This document shows positions 30,356 to 39,582 of a DNA stretch of 64,000 bases, in pieces. Both the position numbers and the translations under genes were made by a program. Source of the stretch: Deltaproteobacteria bacterium (lineage in GTDB: Bacteria; Desulfobacterota; Desulfobacteria; Desulfobacterales; Desulfobacteraceae); the NCBI GenBank assembly GCA_027858995.1, contig JAQIBP010000056.1, positions 1 to 64,000 on the forward strand, read 5' to 3'. The notes beneath the pieces were generated by a model, which saw only the letters and a list, made by a program, of their open reading frames with translations, searched no databases and was not told where the DNA came from. How positions within the stretch are numbered: position 1 is the first letter of the stretch; the number at the start of each line of letters is the position of its first letter.

Positions 30356-31162
30356 ATGGAAATAATTAACGATTTTGAGGCAACAATTAGTTTTAAACAT
30401 GACATTCTTTGGTACGCTCAAGAGAACTGGAAAGAGGCTGCTACAAAAATCAACAAAATGTTTAAAATTGATCCTCCACTATCAACGGACAACTATGCTA
30501 CTTTCAACTATTTTATATCTATTCTCTTCATTCAGTCAAGGGCTCCGTATAACTTGTACGGTCAAAAACAAGGTGATAGAATTTGGCAATACTTAAAAAA
30601 TTCTTTTTTAGCTGAAGAGCAATATGGTGAACATGCAATAAACTCATTGGAACTTTGTTTAGAAGGTTGGAATCACCATTCGGCAAAAAAAAATAATCCA
30701 TTAGGCGCTATTGCTTCTGTTCTTCTTTTTAGACTTAATTATAAAGAAAAAGATACAGACACCATACTTGGCCAACTTCTTGGAGATATATTGGGTCTCT
30801 CACCTCCTTGGTGGAAGAATTTTTCAAAAAAGAAGAAACTAACTAAGTCTGATATCCCTGTGGACTCAAAAAATTTTAATATTTTTTTTAAAGGCATGAA
30901 CCAAAATAATGAAAACATAGTAAACGACTATGATTTAAATGGGCTAACGTTATTGATGCGTGCTGTCCAAATTGGTGACGTGGGTCTTGTAAAAAATTTT
31001 CTCTCTAAAGGAGCTGACCCATTAAAAATTGATGGTAAATCTGGAACTACATCAGCAATCGGTTTAGTTTTACAGAAATTATCAACTGTTGAAAACGAAG
31101 AAAAAAGAGAACGATACAATTTAATATTAAATTTGTTTAAAGATCATTGTGAGAAAAAATAA
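30356..31162 (+). CDS. Ankyrin-repeat-containing hypothetical protein
   Basis: DLNGLTLLMRAVQIGDVGLVKNFLSKGADPLKIDGKSGTTSAIGLVLQ. Confidence 0.7.
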   Translation: MEIINDFEATISFKHDILWYAQENWKEAATKINKMFKIDPPLSTDNYATFNYFISILFIQSRAPYNLYGQKQGDRIWQYLKNSFLAEEQYGEHAINSLELCLEGWNHHSAKKNNPLGAIASVLLFRLNYKEKDTDTILGQLLGDILGLSPPWWKNFSKKKKLTKSDIPVDSKNFNIFFKGMNQNNENIVNDYDLNGLTLLMRAVQIGDVGLVKNFLSKGADPLKIDGKSGTTSAIGLVLQKLSTVENEEKRERYNLILNLFKDHCEKK

Positions 31163-31169
31163 TAGGGTT

Positions 31170-31242
31170 GTTTAACATTAGCTTTGAGAAGGATGCTGAT
31201 TTCGCTGCGCTTCATTCATGCTTTTCAAGCGGGGCGTTATGA
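31170..31242 (+). other. attC-like recombination site
   Basis: GTTTAAC (RYYYAAC) ... GCGTTATGA; arms GCTTTGAGAAG/CTTTTCAAGC pair with one unpaired base; lies exactly between two ORFs. Confidence 0.5.
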
Positions 31243-31851
31243 GTGATTAGTATTACCATGAATTCGGAACAAATTATAAAAAAGTTTTTATCTGGGTATC
31301 ATTTGCGCGCTGAAAAATTTGATAAAAAAAGATTTGGTAACGGAAAAACTCCTGATTATGAAGTATTCAAAAATGATAATTTGTTTTGCTATTGTGAAGT
31401 AAAAAACGCTAAGAAAGATATTTGGTTAGATCAAAAATTGAAAAAATCATCTCCAGGAGAAATGGTTGGTGGGCTACGTAATGATCCTGTTTTCAACCGT
31501 CTTACTTCACACATTCACAAATCTCGTAAACAGTTTGATGCTGTGAATAAGAATCAAGATACACCCAATATCCTTGCGTTCTATAATCAAGATCAAAATA
31601 GTGGTTTTTTAGACCTATTAGCCGTAATTACAGGGAACTTTTTTTCTGAAAATGGAAAAACCTACCCAATATATAAAAGCTTTTCAGAAGGTAGGATAAA
31701 AGCTGATATTGAAAAAATTCATCTGTTTATTTGGCTTGATGAGTTTAAACCACATAGATTTTTATTCAGTTTAGAAAGCAAGAAATTTCAGAATGAACTA
31801 TGTAAGGCATTCAAGTTCGACCCCAGAAAGCTTGAAATAGTTCATTCATAA
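31243..31851 (+). CDS. Predicted PD-(D/E)XK-like nuclease
   Basis: PDYEVFKNDNLFCYCEVKNA matches PD...(E)xK; GTG start at 31243 or ATG at 31258. Confidence 0.55.
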   Translation: MISITMNSEQIIKKFLSGYHLRAEKFDKKRFGNGKTPDYEVFKNDNLFCYCEVKNAKKDIWLDQKLKKSSPGEMVGGLRNDPVFNRLTSHIHKSRKQFDAVNKNQDTPNILAFYNQDQNSGFLDLLAVITGNFFSENGKTYPIYKSFSEGRIKADIEKIHLFIWLDEFKPHRFLFSLESKKFQNELCKAFKFDPRKLEIVHS

Positions 31852-31902
31852 CCTGTCGGCCCAGGTGACAGCCATGGTCTGCGCCGTTTTGGCAGGTTGT
31901 TG
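31847..31902 (+). other. attC-like hairpin directly after the PD-(D/E)XK ORF
   Basis: CATAACCTGTCGGC...GCCGTTTTGGCAGGTTGTTG imperfect inverted repeat; stop codon TAA embedded in CATAAC. Confidence 0.35.
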
Positions 31903-32004
31903 TAAAATTGAAATGTATAATTTTTAGCAGAGGTTGTGGAAACCCTAGCTGTACCTGACTTCTGTGTTCCATGTCACTGTGTAAAATAAAAAAAGGGTTA
32001 TGAT

Positions 32005-32652
32005 ATGATCTCATTTAATGAAATCAACAGCAAATATATGGGTGAGAATCTTCCTCAATCTAATATTCTCGGTATTGGTGGAAGTCCGAGAAGAGGTGGA
32101 AATTCAGATGTGCTTTTGAGGAATATTCTGCAAGGGATAAAAGATACTGAAGTCACTTTTGATGTTGCTCAATTACGGGATTTTCAATTCCAGCCATGTA
32201 TTGGCTGCGAGAAATGCAGAAAAGACAAAATCTGTACTGGGTTAATGGATGGAATGTCTTTGCTTTATCCTAAAATAATTGATGCCAGAGGTTTAGTACT
32301 TGTATCTCCTACTCACAACTATAATATTACAGCAATAATGAAAGCTTTTATTGATCGTCTCTACTGTTTTTACAATTTTGATAATAAAAATCGTCCGGGT
32401 CAATGGTCAAGCCAACTGAATAATCAAGGACGCAAGGCTGTCATAGCAGCGGTTTGTGAACAGAATAATAAAAAGGATATGGGTTTTACCCTGGATGCCA
32501 TGCGCCTACCCCTTGAAGCATTAGGCTATGAAATTATAGATGAACTTGCAGTTTTTGGAGTGTTTTCAAGGGGAAAAATAAAAGAAAAAACCAAAATTTT
32601 GGAAAAAGCCTCCATGCTTGGAACAAGTTTAGCTGAATCTATTATTAAATAA
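32005..32652 (+). CDS. NADPH-dependent FMN reductase-like / iron-sulfur flavoprotein
   Basis: ILGIGGSPRRGGNSDVLLRNIL; CIGCEKCRKDKIC; SPTHNYNITAIMKAFIDR. Confidence 0.88.
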   Translation: MISFNEINSKYMGENLPQSNILGIGGSPRRGGNSDVLLRNILQGIKDTEVTFDVAQLRDFQFQPCIGCEKCRKDKICTGLMDGMSLLYPKIIDARGLVLVSPTHNYNITAIMKAFIDRLYCFYNFDNKNRPGQWSSQLNNQGRKAVIAAVCEQNNKKDMGFTLDAMRLPLEALGYEIIDELAVFGVFSRGKIKEKTKILEKASMLGTSLAESIIK

Positions 32653-32812
32653 ACAGGTGTAGATATAGCAATCCTAAAGGTTTCAGAACAGCTGATTTTG
32701 CAGCAGCGTGTTGACTTAAATATTGAGTTGCAATAAAGATAGGGTTGCAGGGGAATAGATTTTGTTAAATATTGTTTTTAAAGGAAGATTATATTTTTGT
32801 TAAAATACTAAA

Positions 32813-34549
32813 TTGTTATGGGGCGTTTTAATGTCAGCACTATTTTATCGAGATTTCCAACCCGAAGATTTGCCAGTTCCCAATAAACAGGTCATGCAGT
32901 TGATTCAATATACACTGCGGGAGGATGCTGAGATTGATACATTAACAAAGTTGATATCTGTGAATCCTGCATTAATTGCACAGCTTCTCGGGCTTGTCAA
33001 CTCAGCTTTTTTTGGATTTCGTCACAAAGTTCAAACTATATCCGATGCTGTTGTTGCCATGGGTATGGATAGCCTTAGAAATCTGGTTTTATGTTTTGCT
33101 GTGAAAGAGGCTCTTGCAGACAAAGATGTTCCAGGATTTGATATTGATATTTTCTGGGAGGATTCCATTAGAAGAGCTGTTGCTGCCAAGCAGCTTGGAT
33201 ACCTTATAAATGGACCCATTGAAGAAGCCTTTACAGCTGGAATGCTGCAGGATATTGGTTTATTGATCCTTTTTCTTATGGAACCGGATAAAGCTGATAG
33301 ATGGCCTTTGTTAAGGTCAAATCTTCCCAAAAAACGTTATGAGATGGAAGAGGAGTTATTTCATACTACCCATGATCATGTTGGTTCACTGTTGATGAAG
33401 AGATGGAACCTGCAGGAACCCTATATTTCTGCAATTGGTTATCATCATTCACTGTTTGACAACAAAAAAACCGGAATTTATGGGTATGAAAAAAATCAGT
33501 CTGATCTGGCTGGAATCATGCACCTCTCTGATTTATGCAATGCTGTTTATACCAGTCATGATAAGCCGGAAGCCTTAAATATCCTTAAAAAGGAGTCAAA
33601 AAAAATTTTCAGCTTAACAGGTGATCAGGTTGAATTTTTGTTATCCTTATTGTCGGACCAGGTAAAAGAAACTTCTGATGCATTACATATTTCTTCAGGG
33701 CATCAAATAGATTTTGATAATATATTGGACCAGGCTAATAGAAAACTCATTGAAGATAATATCAGTTATCAAGAGTTGACCTGGCAGCTGCAAAATTCAC
33801 TGAAGCAGCGGGATGAATATGCTGCCAGGCTGGAAGCAGAACTTGATATAGCAAGAGAAATTCAGCAAAGCCTTCAGCCTGATATTGAAAAAATTCATCA
33901 GGTTGGTGCATTTAATATTCCAGCCTTTCATCTGTCAGGAGATTTTTATGATTATTTTGCCAAGGAAGACGGTACCATCTGTTTTTGTATTGGAGATGTT
34001 TCAGGAAAAGGGACCTCAGCTGCTTTGCTCATGGCAAAGGCCATATCCCTTTTCAGGTGTTTGTGTAAAGTTGTAGATGATATCAGTGCCATTGTTCAGC
34101 TTATGAATAATGAACTTTGCGAAACAGCGGTCAGGGGAATGTTTGTTACATTTGTCGGGGGTTGGTTAGATCCGCATTCCAAAAAACTTGATATCATTAA
34201 TGTGGGACACCCCCCGCCATTTATTGTTGATGATAAGACAGTCACAAAAATCGAAGCAGCTGACCCGCCTCTCGGGGTGTTGCCCGGAATAATACATCCG
34301 GCAAAACAGTTTTCCATACAAAACAGCAGATTGTATCTTTATACAGACGGTTTTACAGAAGGCCGATTAAAAAATGAAGGCAGAAAAGAGGTTGAACAGG
34401 AGTTGGGATTAAAAGGCTTTTTGCGATGGCTTATTCAGTCGAAACAGATGCCGCTTGAAAAGCAGATGGTATGGATAAAAAAAGAGTGCAGTAAACGTCT
34501 TGTGACTCAGTCAGATGATTTGACACTGATGATATTGTCAGGAGAGTAG
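32813..34549 (+). CDS. HDOD domain + PP2C/SpoIIE-type serine phosphatase
   Basis: HDOD: LTKLISVNPALIAQLLGLVNSAFFGF; PP2C: LSGDFYDYFAKEDGTICFCIGDVSGKGTSAALLM, NVGHPPPFIV. Confidence 0.9.
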   Translation: MLWGVLMSALFYRDFQPEDLPVPNKQVMQLIQYTLREDAEIDTLTKLISVNPALIAQLLGLVNSAFFGFRHKVQTISDAVVAMGMDSLRNLVLCFAVKEALADKDVPGFDIDIFWEDSIRRAVAAKQLGYLINGPIEEAFTAGMLQDIGLLILFLMEPDKADRWPLLRSNLPKKRYEMEEELFHTTHDHVGSLLMKRWNLQEPYISAIGYHHSLFDNKKTGIYGYEKNQSDLAGIMHLSDLCNAVYTSHDKPEALNILKKESKKIFSLTGDQVEFLLSLLSDQVKETSDALHISSGHQIDFDNILDQANRKLIEDNISYQELTWQLQNSLKQRDEYAARLEAELDIAREIQQSLQPDIEKIHQVGAFNIPAFHLSGDFYDYFAKEDGTICFCIGDVSGKGTSAALLMAKAISLFRCLCKVVDDISAIVQLMNNELCETAVRGMFVTFVGGWLDPHSKKLDIINVGHPPPFIVDDKTVTKIEAADPPLGVLPGIIHPAKQFSIQNSRLYLYTDGFTEGRLKNEGRKEVEQELGLKGFLRWLIQSKQMPLEKQMVWIKKECSKRLVTQSDDLTLMILSGE

Positions 34550-36268
34550 TTTTTTAACCATTTTGATTTTATTAAAACCTTGTGAAGTCTGAGTGTATTC
34601 AACTGTATCCATGACTTGTTTTATAATATGAACTCCAAGCCCTCCAGGCTTGACCTTGCTTACATCTCTTGGTTCAAAGGAATTGATATCAAATTTGAGA
34701 CCTTTATCAATAATTGAGATGGTTAAAATGTTTGCTTCTACATTAACGGTCAGGTCAATTTTCTGGTTATAGTCATTTTTATAACCATGCTTGATAATGT
34801 TGGAACACGCTTCAACTACTGCAAGAATAATATTTTGTGAATTTTGTTTTGAAAGTTTGGTTTTTAACAAAGTCTTATTAATAAGGTTTCTGATTTGCCT
34901 GAGGTTCTCAGGGTGTGATTTTATACTTAAACAGACAGGTTTTATTTTTTTCTCATTATTTAGTGAAAATACCAGCAGGGTTAAATCATCACTTCTGTCT
35001 TGAGTTAGTGTAAAATTGTCAATTTTGGAAGTAATTTTTTTTATCATTAAATCAGGATCATTGGGATTGTTTTCAATCTCTCTGAGAAGCCTTTTTATGC
35101 CAAATAATTCGCTATTATAGTTTTTTGCTTCAATGATACCATCTGTAAAAATAGTAACGCATGAATCGTCTCCAAGTTCAAAGATTTCCTGGACATATTC
35201 AATCTCGTGTATGATACCAAGCGGCGGTCCTTTCTTATCATCATCACACAAAAGTCTTGTGCCTTCATTGCTTGAATAGATAGGAGATATATGGCCTGCA
35301 TTAGCAATTCTCAAACGGTTCTCTTTTGTATCGAGAAGTATATAAAGAAGGGTGACAAACATACCTCTTTTTGTTCTTTCACATAAAACTTTATTCATCT
35401 GGGTTAAAAGTTCTTTGGGGTCAGGGTATAAAAGGGTATAATATTGCAGATCACTGGTAAGTCGTGCCATGAAGAGGGAAGCTGAAATCCCCTTACCTGA
35501 AACATCTCCCAGAACAATTCCCAGCTTATTTGCAGGCAGTTTGAAAAAATTATAAAAATCGCCCCCTATTTCAAGGGCAGGTTGATTTAATACAGCAAAT
35601 TTATAATTTTCAATCAATGGAAGTTCCTGGGGTAAAAAGCTTGACTGCACCTCCTTGGCAAGTTTTACATCCCTTTCCAGTGTCTTTCTTTTGAGAATGA
35701 TTTGATGCATTTTTGCTGTATCAATGGCAACAGCAGCACTACTGCTGATGGTAATAAGCATTTCAAGTTCTTCAGCAGAAAAGAAAAATGGTTTGATCAT
35801 CTTGTTGATAACCTCGATAACACCTATGACTTCACCTCTAATCTTAAGGGGAACGCACAACATGGCCTTGGTATGGTAATTTGTTTTTCTGTCAATCTCA
35901 GGAGCAAATTTAGAGTGGTGGTAAGCATCTTCAATATTAAGAGGTAATCCGGTTTCAGCAACAAATCCTGCAATGCCCTGTCCCTTTTTTAGATTGTAGA
36001 TCTCTTTGATCTCTTCACCAGCTTCACCAATGCTGATATGAAAGGTCAGGTCTTTAGTTTTATCATCAATTAAAAGCATACTGACAGCATCTGCAACAAG
36101 TGTTTTTTTAGTGGTTTCCATGAGTTTGGATAGCAATTTCCCTATGGAAAGCTCTGAATTGATCAGGTTGGATATTTTAATGCAGTTGGACAGACGTTCG
36201 ACCCTGGTGATACAGGCTTGAAGATCTGATGAATCATCAGTGATCATATTTTTTTTATCTATTGTCAT
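34538..36268 (-). CDS. GAF + PP2C/SpoIIE phosphatase + HATPase_c (RsbU/RsbW-like) regulator
   Basis: GAF: KGQGIAGFVAETGLPLNIEDAYHHSKF; PP2C: IGGDFYNFFKLPANKLGIVLGDVSGKG; HATPase: AVVEACSNIIKHGY, GGLGVHIIKQVMD. Confidence 0.9.
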   Translation of the reverse strand: MTIDKKNMITDDSSDLQACITRVERLSNCIKISNLINSELSIGKLLSKLMETTKKTLVADAVSMLLIDDKTKDLTFHISIGEAGEEIKEIYNLKKGQGIAGFVAETGLPLNIEDAYHHSKFAPEIDRKTNYHTKAMLCVPLKIRGEVIGVIEVINKMIKPFFFSAEELEMLITISSSAAVAIDTAKMHQIILKRKTLERDVKLAKEVQSSFLPQELPLIENYKFAVLNQPALEIGGDFYNFFKLPANKLGIVLGDVSGKGISASLFMARLTSDLQYYTLLYPDPKELLTQMNKVLCERTKRGMFVTLLYILLDTKENRLRIANAGHISPIYSSNEGTRLLCDDDKKGPPLGIIHEIEYVQEIFELGDDSCVTIFTDGIIEAKNYNSELFGIKRLLREIENNPNDPDLMIKKITSKIDNFTLTQDRSDDLTLLVFSLNNEKKIKPVCLSIKSHPENLRQIRNLINKTLLKTKLSKQNSQNIILAVVEACSNIIKHGYKNDYNQKIDLTVNVEANILTISIIDKGLKFDINSFEPRDVSKVKPGGLGVHIIKQVMDTVEYTQTSQGFNKIKMVKKLLS

Positions 36269-36383
36269 ATCAGATTTTTATATAAAGCCTTACATGGTTT
36301 GTCAATCTTTGTTATTATCGTTGACATGGCAAATATGGTAAGCTATTTATAAATATCCATGAACTGATAAACGATAAAGTGAT

Positions 36384-37169
36384 ATGATCAAAGTAGACAA
36401 TCTTGTAAAAAAATATGGTGATGTCGCAGCTTCAAACCATTTAAACTGCCATTTTGAAAAAGGAAAAATTACTGTTATCCTTGGAGGAAGCGGTTCTGGA
36501 AAAAGTACTCTGTTAAGGCAGGTTGTCGGTCTTGAAAAACCAGATTCCGGGGCTGTCTATTTTGATGGTATGGATATTACAATCATGCATAGAAAGAAAT
36601 TATATGAAATCAGAAAAAAAATGGGTATGCTGTTTCAGGGATCTGCTCTTTTTAACTACCTGAATATTTATGAAAACATAGCGTTCCCTCTGCATGAGCA
36701 TACAAAAATTGCAGACAGTGTTATAAAAACAATTGTGACAATGAAGCTTGAGATGGTGGGACTAAGAGGTACTGAGCATTTGATGCCCTCCCAGTTGTCC
36801 GGGGGTATGACCAAAAGAGTAGGGCTTGCCCGGGCCATTGTGATGGATCCTGAAATTATATTTTATGATGAACCAACTTCAGGGCTTGATCCCATTTCAA
36901 CCGGGGTTATTGATAAACTTATCAAGGATCTTAACAGGGCATTGAATATAACATCTGTAGTTGTTTCCCATGATATTGAGTCCTGTTTCAGGATTGCAGA
37001 TAATATTATTATTCTTTTTTTCGGGGAGATTATAGCCATGGGAGCTGCTGAAGAGATAAAAAACAGTAAAGATTTAAGGGTAAAGCAGTTTATAAACGGA
37101 GAACCTGAGGGCCCAATCCCCTTTACACGTACTGATAAGAATTATCTTGATGAAATTTTATTTTACTGA
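36384..37169 (+). CDS. mlaF: MlaF-like ABC transporter ATP-binding protein
   Basis: LGGSGSGKSTLLRQVVG, SQLSGGMTKRVGLARAIVMDPEIIFYDEPTSGLDPI. Confidence 0.93.
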   Translation: MIKVDNLVKKYGDVAASNHLNCHFEKGKITVILGGSGSGKSTLLRQVVGLEKPDSGAVYFDGMDITIMHRKKLYEIRKKMGMLFQGSALFNYLNIYENIAFPLHEHTKIADSVIKTIVTMKLEMVGLRGTEHLMPSQLSGGMTKRVGLARAIVMDPEIIFYDEPTSGLDPISTGVIDKLIKDLNRALNITSVVVSHDIESCFRIADNIIILFFGEIIAMGAAEEIKNSKDLRVKQFINGEPEGPIPFTRTDKNYLDEILFY

Positions 37170-37953
37170 AGGAGAGTGTTTAATTTTGCAGATTGCAGCA
37201 TCAATTGGTCGCTCCACCTTAAATCGCTTTCAGATCTTAGGCAGAAGTACGATTTTTTTGTTTGTTGCTTTTTTTCAGGCCTTTTTACCTCCATTGAGAT
37301 TTTCCCGTTTTGTCAAAGAGGTTGAATTTATTGGATCAAAATCATTTTTGATTGTTTTTATCACTGCCCTTTTTACTGGTATGGTCTTAGGGATTCAAGG
37401 CTATTATTCTTTAAGACAGTTTGGAGCAGAGGCAGTTCTTGGTGTCATGGTTGCTCTTTCAATTATCAGGGAGCTTGGACCGGTTCTTTGTGCATTGATG
37501 GTTACAGGCAGGGCTGGATCTGCTATTACAGCACAAATTGGTATAATGAAGATTACAGATCAGTTGCCTGCTCTTGAAATGATGGCAATTGATCCGATCA
37601 AATATGTGATCAGCCCTAAAATAATTGCCGGGATAATTTCTCTGCCGCTTTTAACAGCCTTTTTTGATCTTGTGGGCATTGCTGGAGGCTACCTTGTCGG
37701 GGTTAAGCTGCTCGGGGTTAACGAAGGGGCTTATATCGGTAAAATGGTTACAGCCATCACATTTGAAGATATTTACGGAGGAATTTTAAAATCTTTTTGT
37801 TTTGGTATTTTGATCACCTGGATATCAGCATTTATAGGGTTTACAGCAGAACCCACCACTGAAGGTGTGAGTAGTGCAACTACTAACACAGTTGTTGTCA
37901 CTTCACTTTCAATCCTTGTTTTGGATTATATCTTGACATCTTTATTGCTATAG
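37147..37953 (+). CDS. mlaE: MlaE-like ABC permease
   Basis: LGPVLCALMVTGRAGSAITAQIG, GIAGGYLVGV; likely true start TTG 37185 after GGAGAG. Confidence 0.93.
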   Translation: MMKFYFTEGECLILQIAASIGRSTLNRFQILGRSTIFLFVAFFQAFLPPLRFSRFVKEVEFIGSKSFLIVFITALFTGMVLGIQGYYSLRQFGAEAVLGVMVALSIIRELGPVLCALMVTGRAGSAITAQIGIMKITDQLPALEMMAIDPIKYVISPKIIAGIISLPLLTAFFDLVGIAGGYLVGVKLLGVNEGAYIGKMVTAITFEDIYGGILKSFCFGILITWISAFIGFTAEPTTEGVSSATTNTVVVTSLSILVLDYILTSLLL

Positions 37954-37968
37954 GATTTAAATCAGATT

Positions 37969-38406
37969 ATGTATGGGAAAAAAACAGAAATTTCAGTAGG
38001 CATTTTTATGATACTGGGCATTGCCTGCCTGGTATATTTGTCTGTTAACCTGGGTGGTATTGATCTTTTTGGATCTGACTCGTTTGTAATTGATGCAAGA
38101 TTTGGATCCATAGAAGGTCTTGAGGTAGCAGCTTCCGTAGAGATTGCCGGTGTGCCGGTTGGTAAAGTGAAGAGAATTACCCTTGAGGAGAATGAAGCAC
38201 TTGTGCAGATGGAAATAAAGAAAGGAACTCAGATTACAGATGATACAATTGCTTCCATTCGAACAAAAGGAGTTATAGGGGACAAGTTTGTCAAGTTATC
38301 CCCGGGTGGTTCTGATGACCTGTTAGAAGATCAGGGCTTTTTAATGAATACAGAGTCTGCTATAAGTCTTGAAGAACTCGTCAGCAAATATATTTTTAAA
38401 AAGTAA
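37969..38406 (+). CDS. mlaD: MlaD-like MCE-domain substrate-binding protein
   Basis: One TM then FGSIEGLEVAASVEIAGVPVGKVKRITLEENEALVQMEI. Confidence 0.92.
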   Translation: MYGKKTEISVGIFMILGIACLVYLSVNLGGIDLFGSDSFVIDARFGSIEGLEVAASVEIAGVPVGKVKRITLEENEALVQMEIKKGTQITDDTIASIRTKGVIGDKFVKLSPGGSDDLLEDQGFLMNTESAISLEELVSKYIFKK

Positions 38407-38412
38407 TAAATT

Positions 38413-38760
38413 ATGAGTTTTAAAATTAAAAGTGAAGAAAAAGAAAATATTGGTGTCATCAGTATTAAAGGTGAAGTCGACATGTTTACATCTCCAAACC
38501 TGCGGGAAAAACTGCTTCCTTTTTTTAAAAAAAATGTGAAAGGGATTATAGTTGATCTTTCCGAGGTCTCATTTATGGACAGCTCTGGTATCGCAACCCT
38601 TGTGGAAGGACTTCAGTGGAGCAAAAAAGCTGGCAGAGAGTTTATCCTTACCGGACTGGGGACAAATGTGAAAAATGCACTTGCACTTACAAAACTTGAC
38701 AATATCTTTAATATAGAAACTGATAGGGATGATGCATATAAAAAACTGTATAGCAGTTAG
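38413..38760 (+). CDS. STAS-domain (MlaB/SpoIIAA-like) protein with intact MDSSG motif
   Basis: GEVDMFTSPNLREKL, VDLSEVSFMDSSGIATLVEGL. Confidence 0.92.
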   Translation: MSFKIKSEEKENIGVISIKGEVDMFTSPNLREKLLPFFKKNVKGIIVDLSEVSFMDSSGIATLVEGLQWSKKAGREFILTGLGTNVKNALALTKLDNIFNIETDRDDAYKKLYSS

Positions 38761-38902
38761 TGCCAATCGAAAATCGCTAATTTGTCCAATTACGGCGTTG
38801 GTAAAAAATTTTAATCCTCGAAATACTACTTGTATGTCTGTGGTTAAAATTTTTTACCTCCTTGTACTTGAACAAATTATCAGATGTTCGGTCAGACACT
38901 AT
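38758..38902. mobile_element. MITE-like element with nested inverted repeats
   Basis: GGTAAAAAATTTTAA (38800-38814)/TTAAAATTTTTTACC (38844-38858) perfect 15-bp arms; AATTTGTCCAATTAC/GTACTTGAACAAATT; ends TAGTG.../...CACTA. Confidence 0.65.
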
Positions 38903-38936
38903 TCAGAAAATTTCGGTTTATTTAGAGGAGGTATGA

Positions 38937-39536
38937 ATGAAACGGTTTAGAATAATTATTCTTGCTCTTTTGGTTGTCTGGCTTTTTATTCCAGTAAAAA
39001 ATACCTTGGCATCACCTGTTCAAGATCAGCTGAAAGTCACTATTGATAATGTTTTAGAAATATTAAGGAACCAATCTCTTAAAGGAGATGAAAAGAGGCA
39101 AGAGAAAAAAGAATCCCTTCGCAAGGTCATTCACGAAAGATTCAACTTTGCAAAAATGTCACAGCTAAGTCTTGCCAGACATTGGAAAAAAAGAAGTGAT
39201 GAAGAAAAAAAAGTTTTTATTGAGATGTTTGGCAAGCTTCTTGAAGAGATCTATATATCAAAAATAGATAACTATACTGATGAAGAAGTGTTTTATGTAA
39301 AAGATTTTGTAAGAGGAAATAAAGCGCAGGTTTACACAAAAGTTATTACAGATACAGTTGAAATACCAATTGATTACAGGATGTATAAAACAAAGAATGG
39401 AAAATGGATGGTTTATGACCTGGTGATTGAAGGTGTAAGCCTTGTGGGGAACTATCGCTCTCAGTTTGATCAAATTCTGCGAAAAGAGCCCTATGAAAAA
39501 TTAGTAGAAGATCTTAAAAAAAAACTTGATAACTGA
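38937..39536 (+). CDS. mlaC: MlaC-like periplasmic phospholipid-binding protein
   Basis: Signal peptide; VIHERFNFAKMSQLSLARHWKKRSDEEKKVFIEMFGKLL; NGKWMVYDLVIEGVSLVGNYRSQF. Confidence 0.92.
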   Translation: MKRFRIIILALLVVWLFIPVKNTLASPVQDQLKVTIDNVLEILRNQSLKGDEKRQEKKESLRKVIHERFNFAKMSQLSLARHWKKRSDEEKKVFIEMFGKLLEEIYISKIDNYTDEEVFYVKDFVRGNKAQVYTKVITDTVEIPIDYRMYKTKNGKWMVYDLVIEGVSLVGNYRSQFDQILRKEPYEKLVEDLKKKLDN

Positions 39537-39582
39537 TTATTTTTATAAACATGAAAAGCATATTTAATTAAGGAGAGTAAGC

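Noticed and set aside
32005-32652. FMN reductase gene as part of the cassette island
   Set aside because: Ordinary flavoprotein preceded by ~100 bp without attC-like ends; more likely backbone
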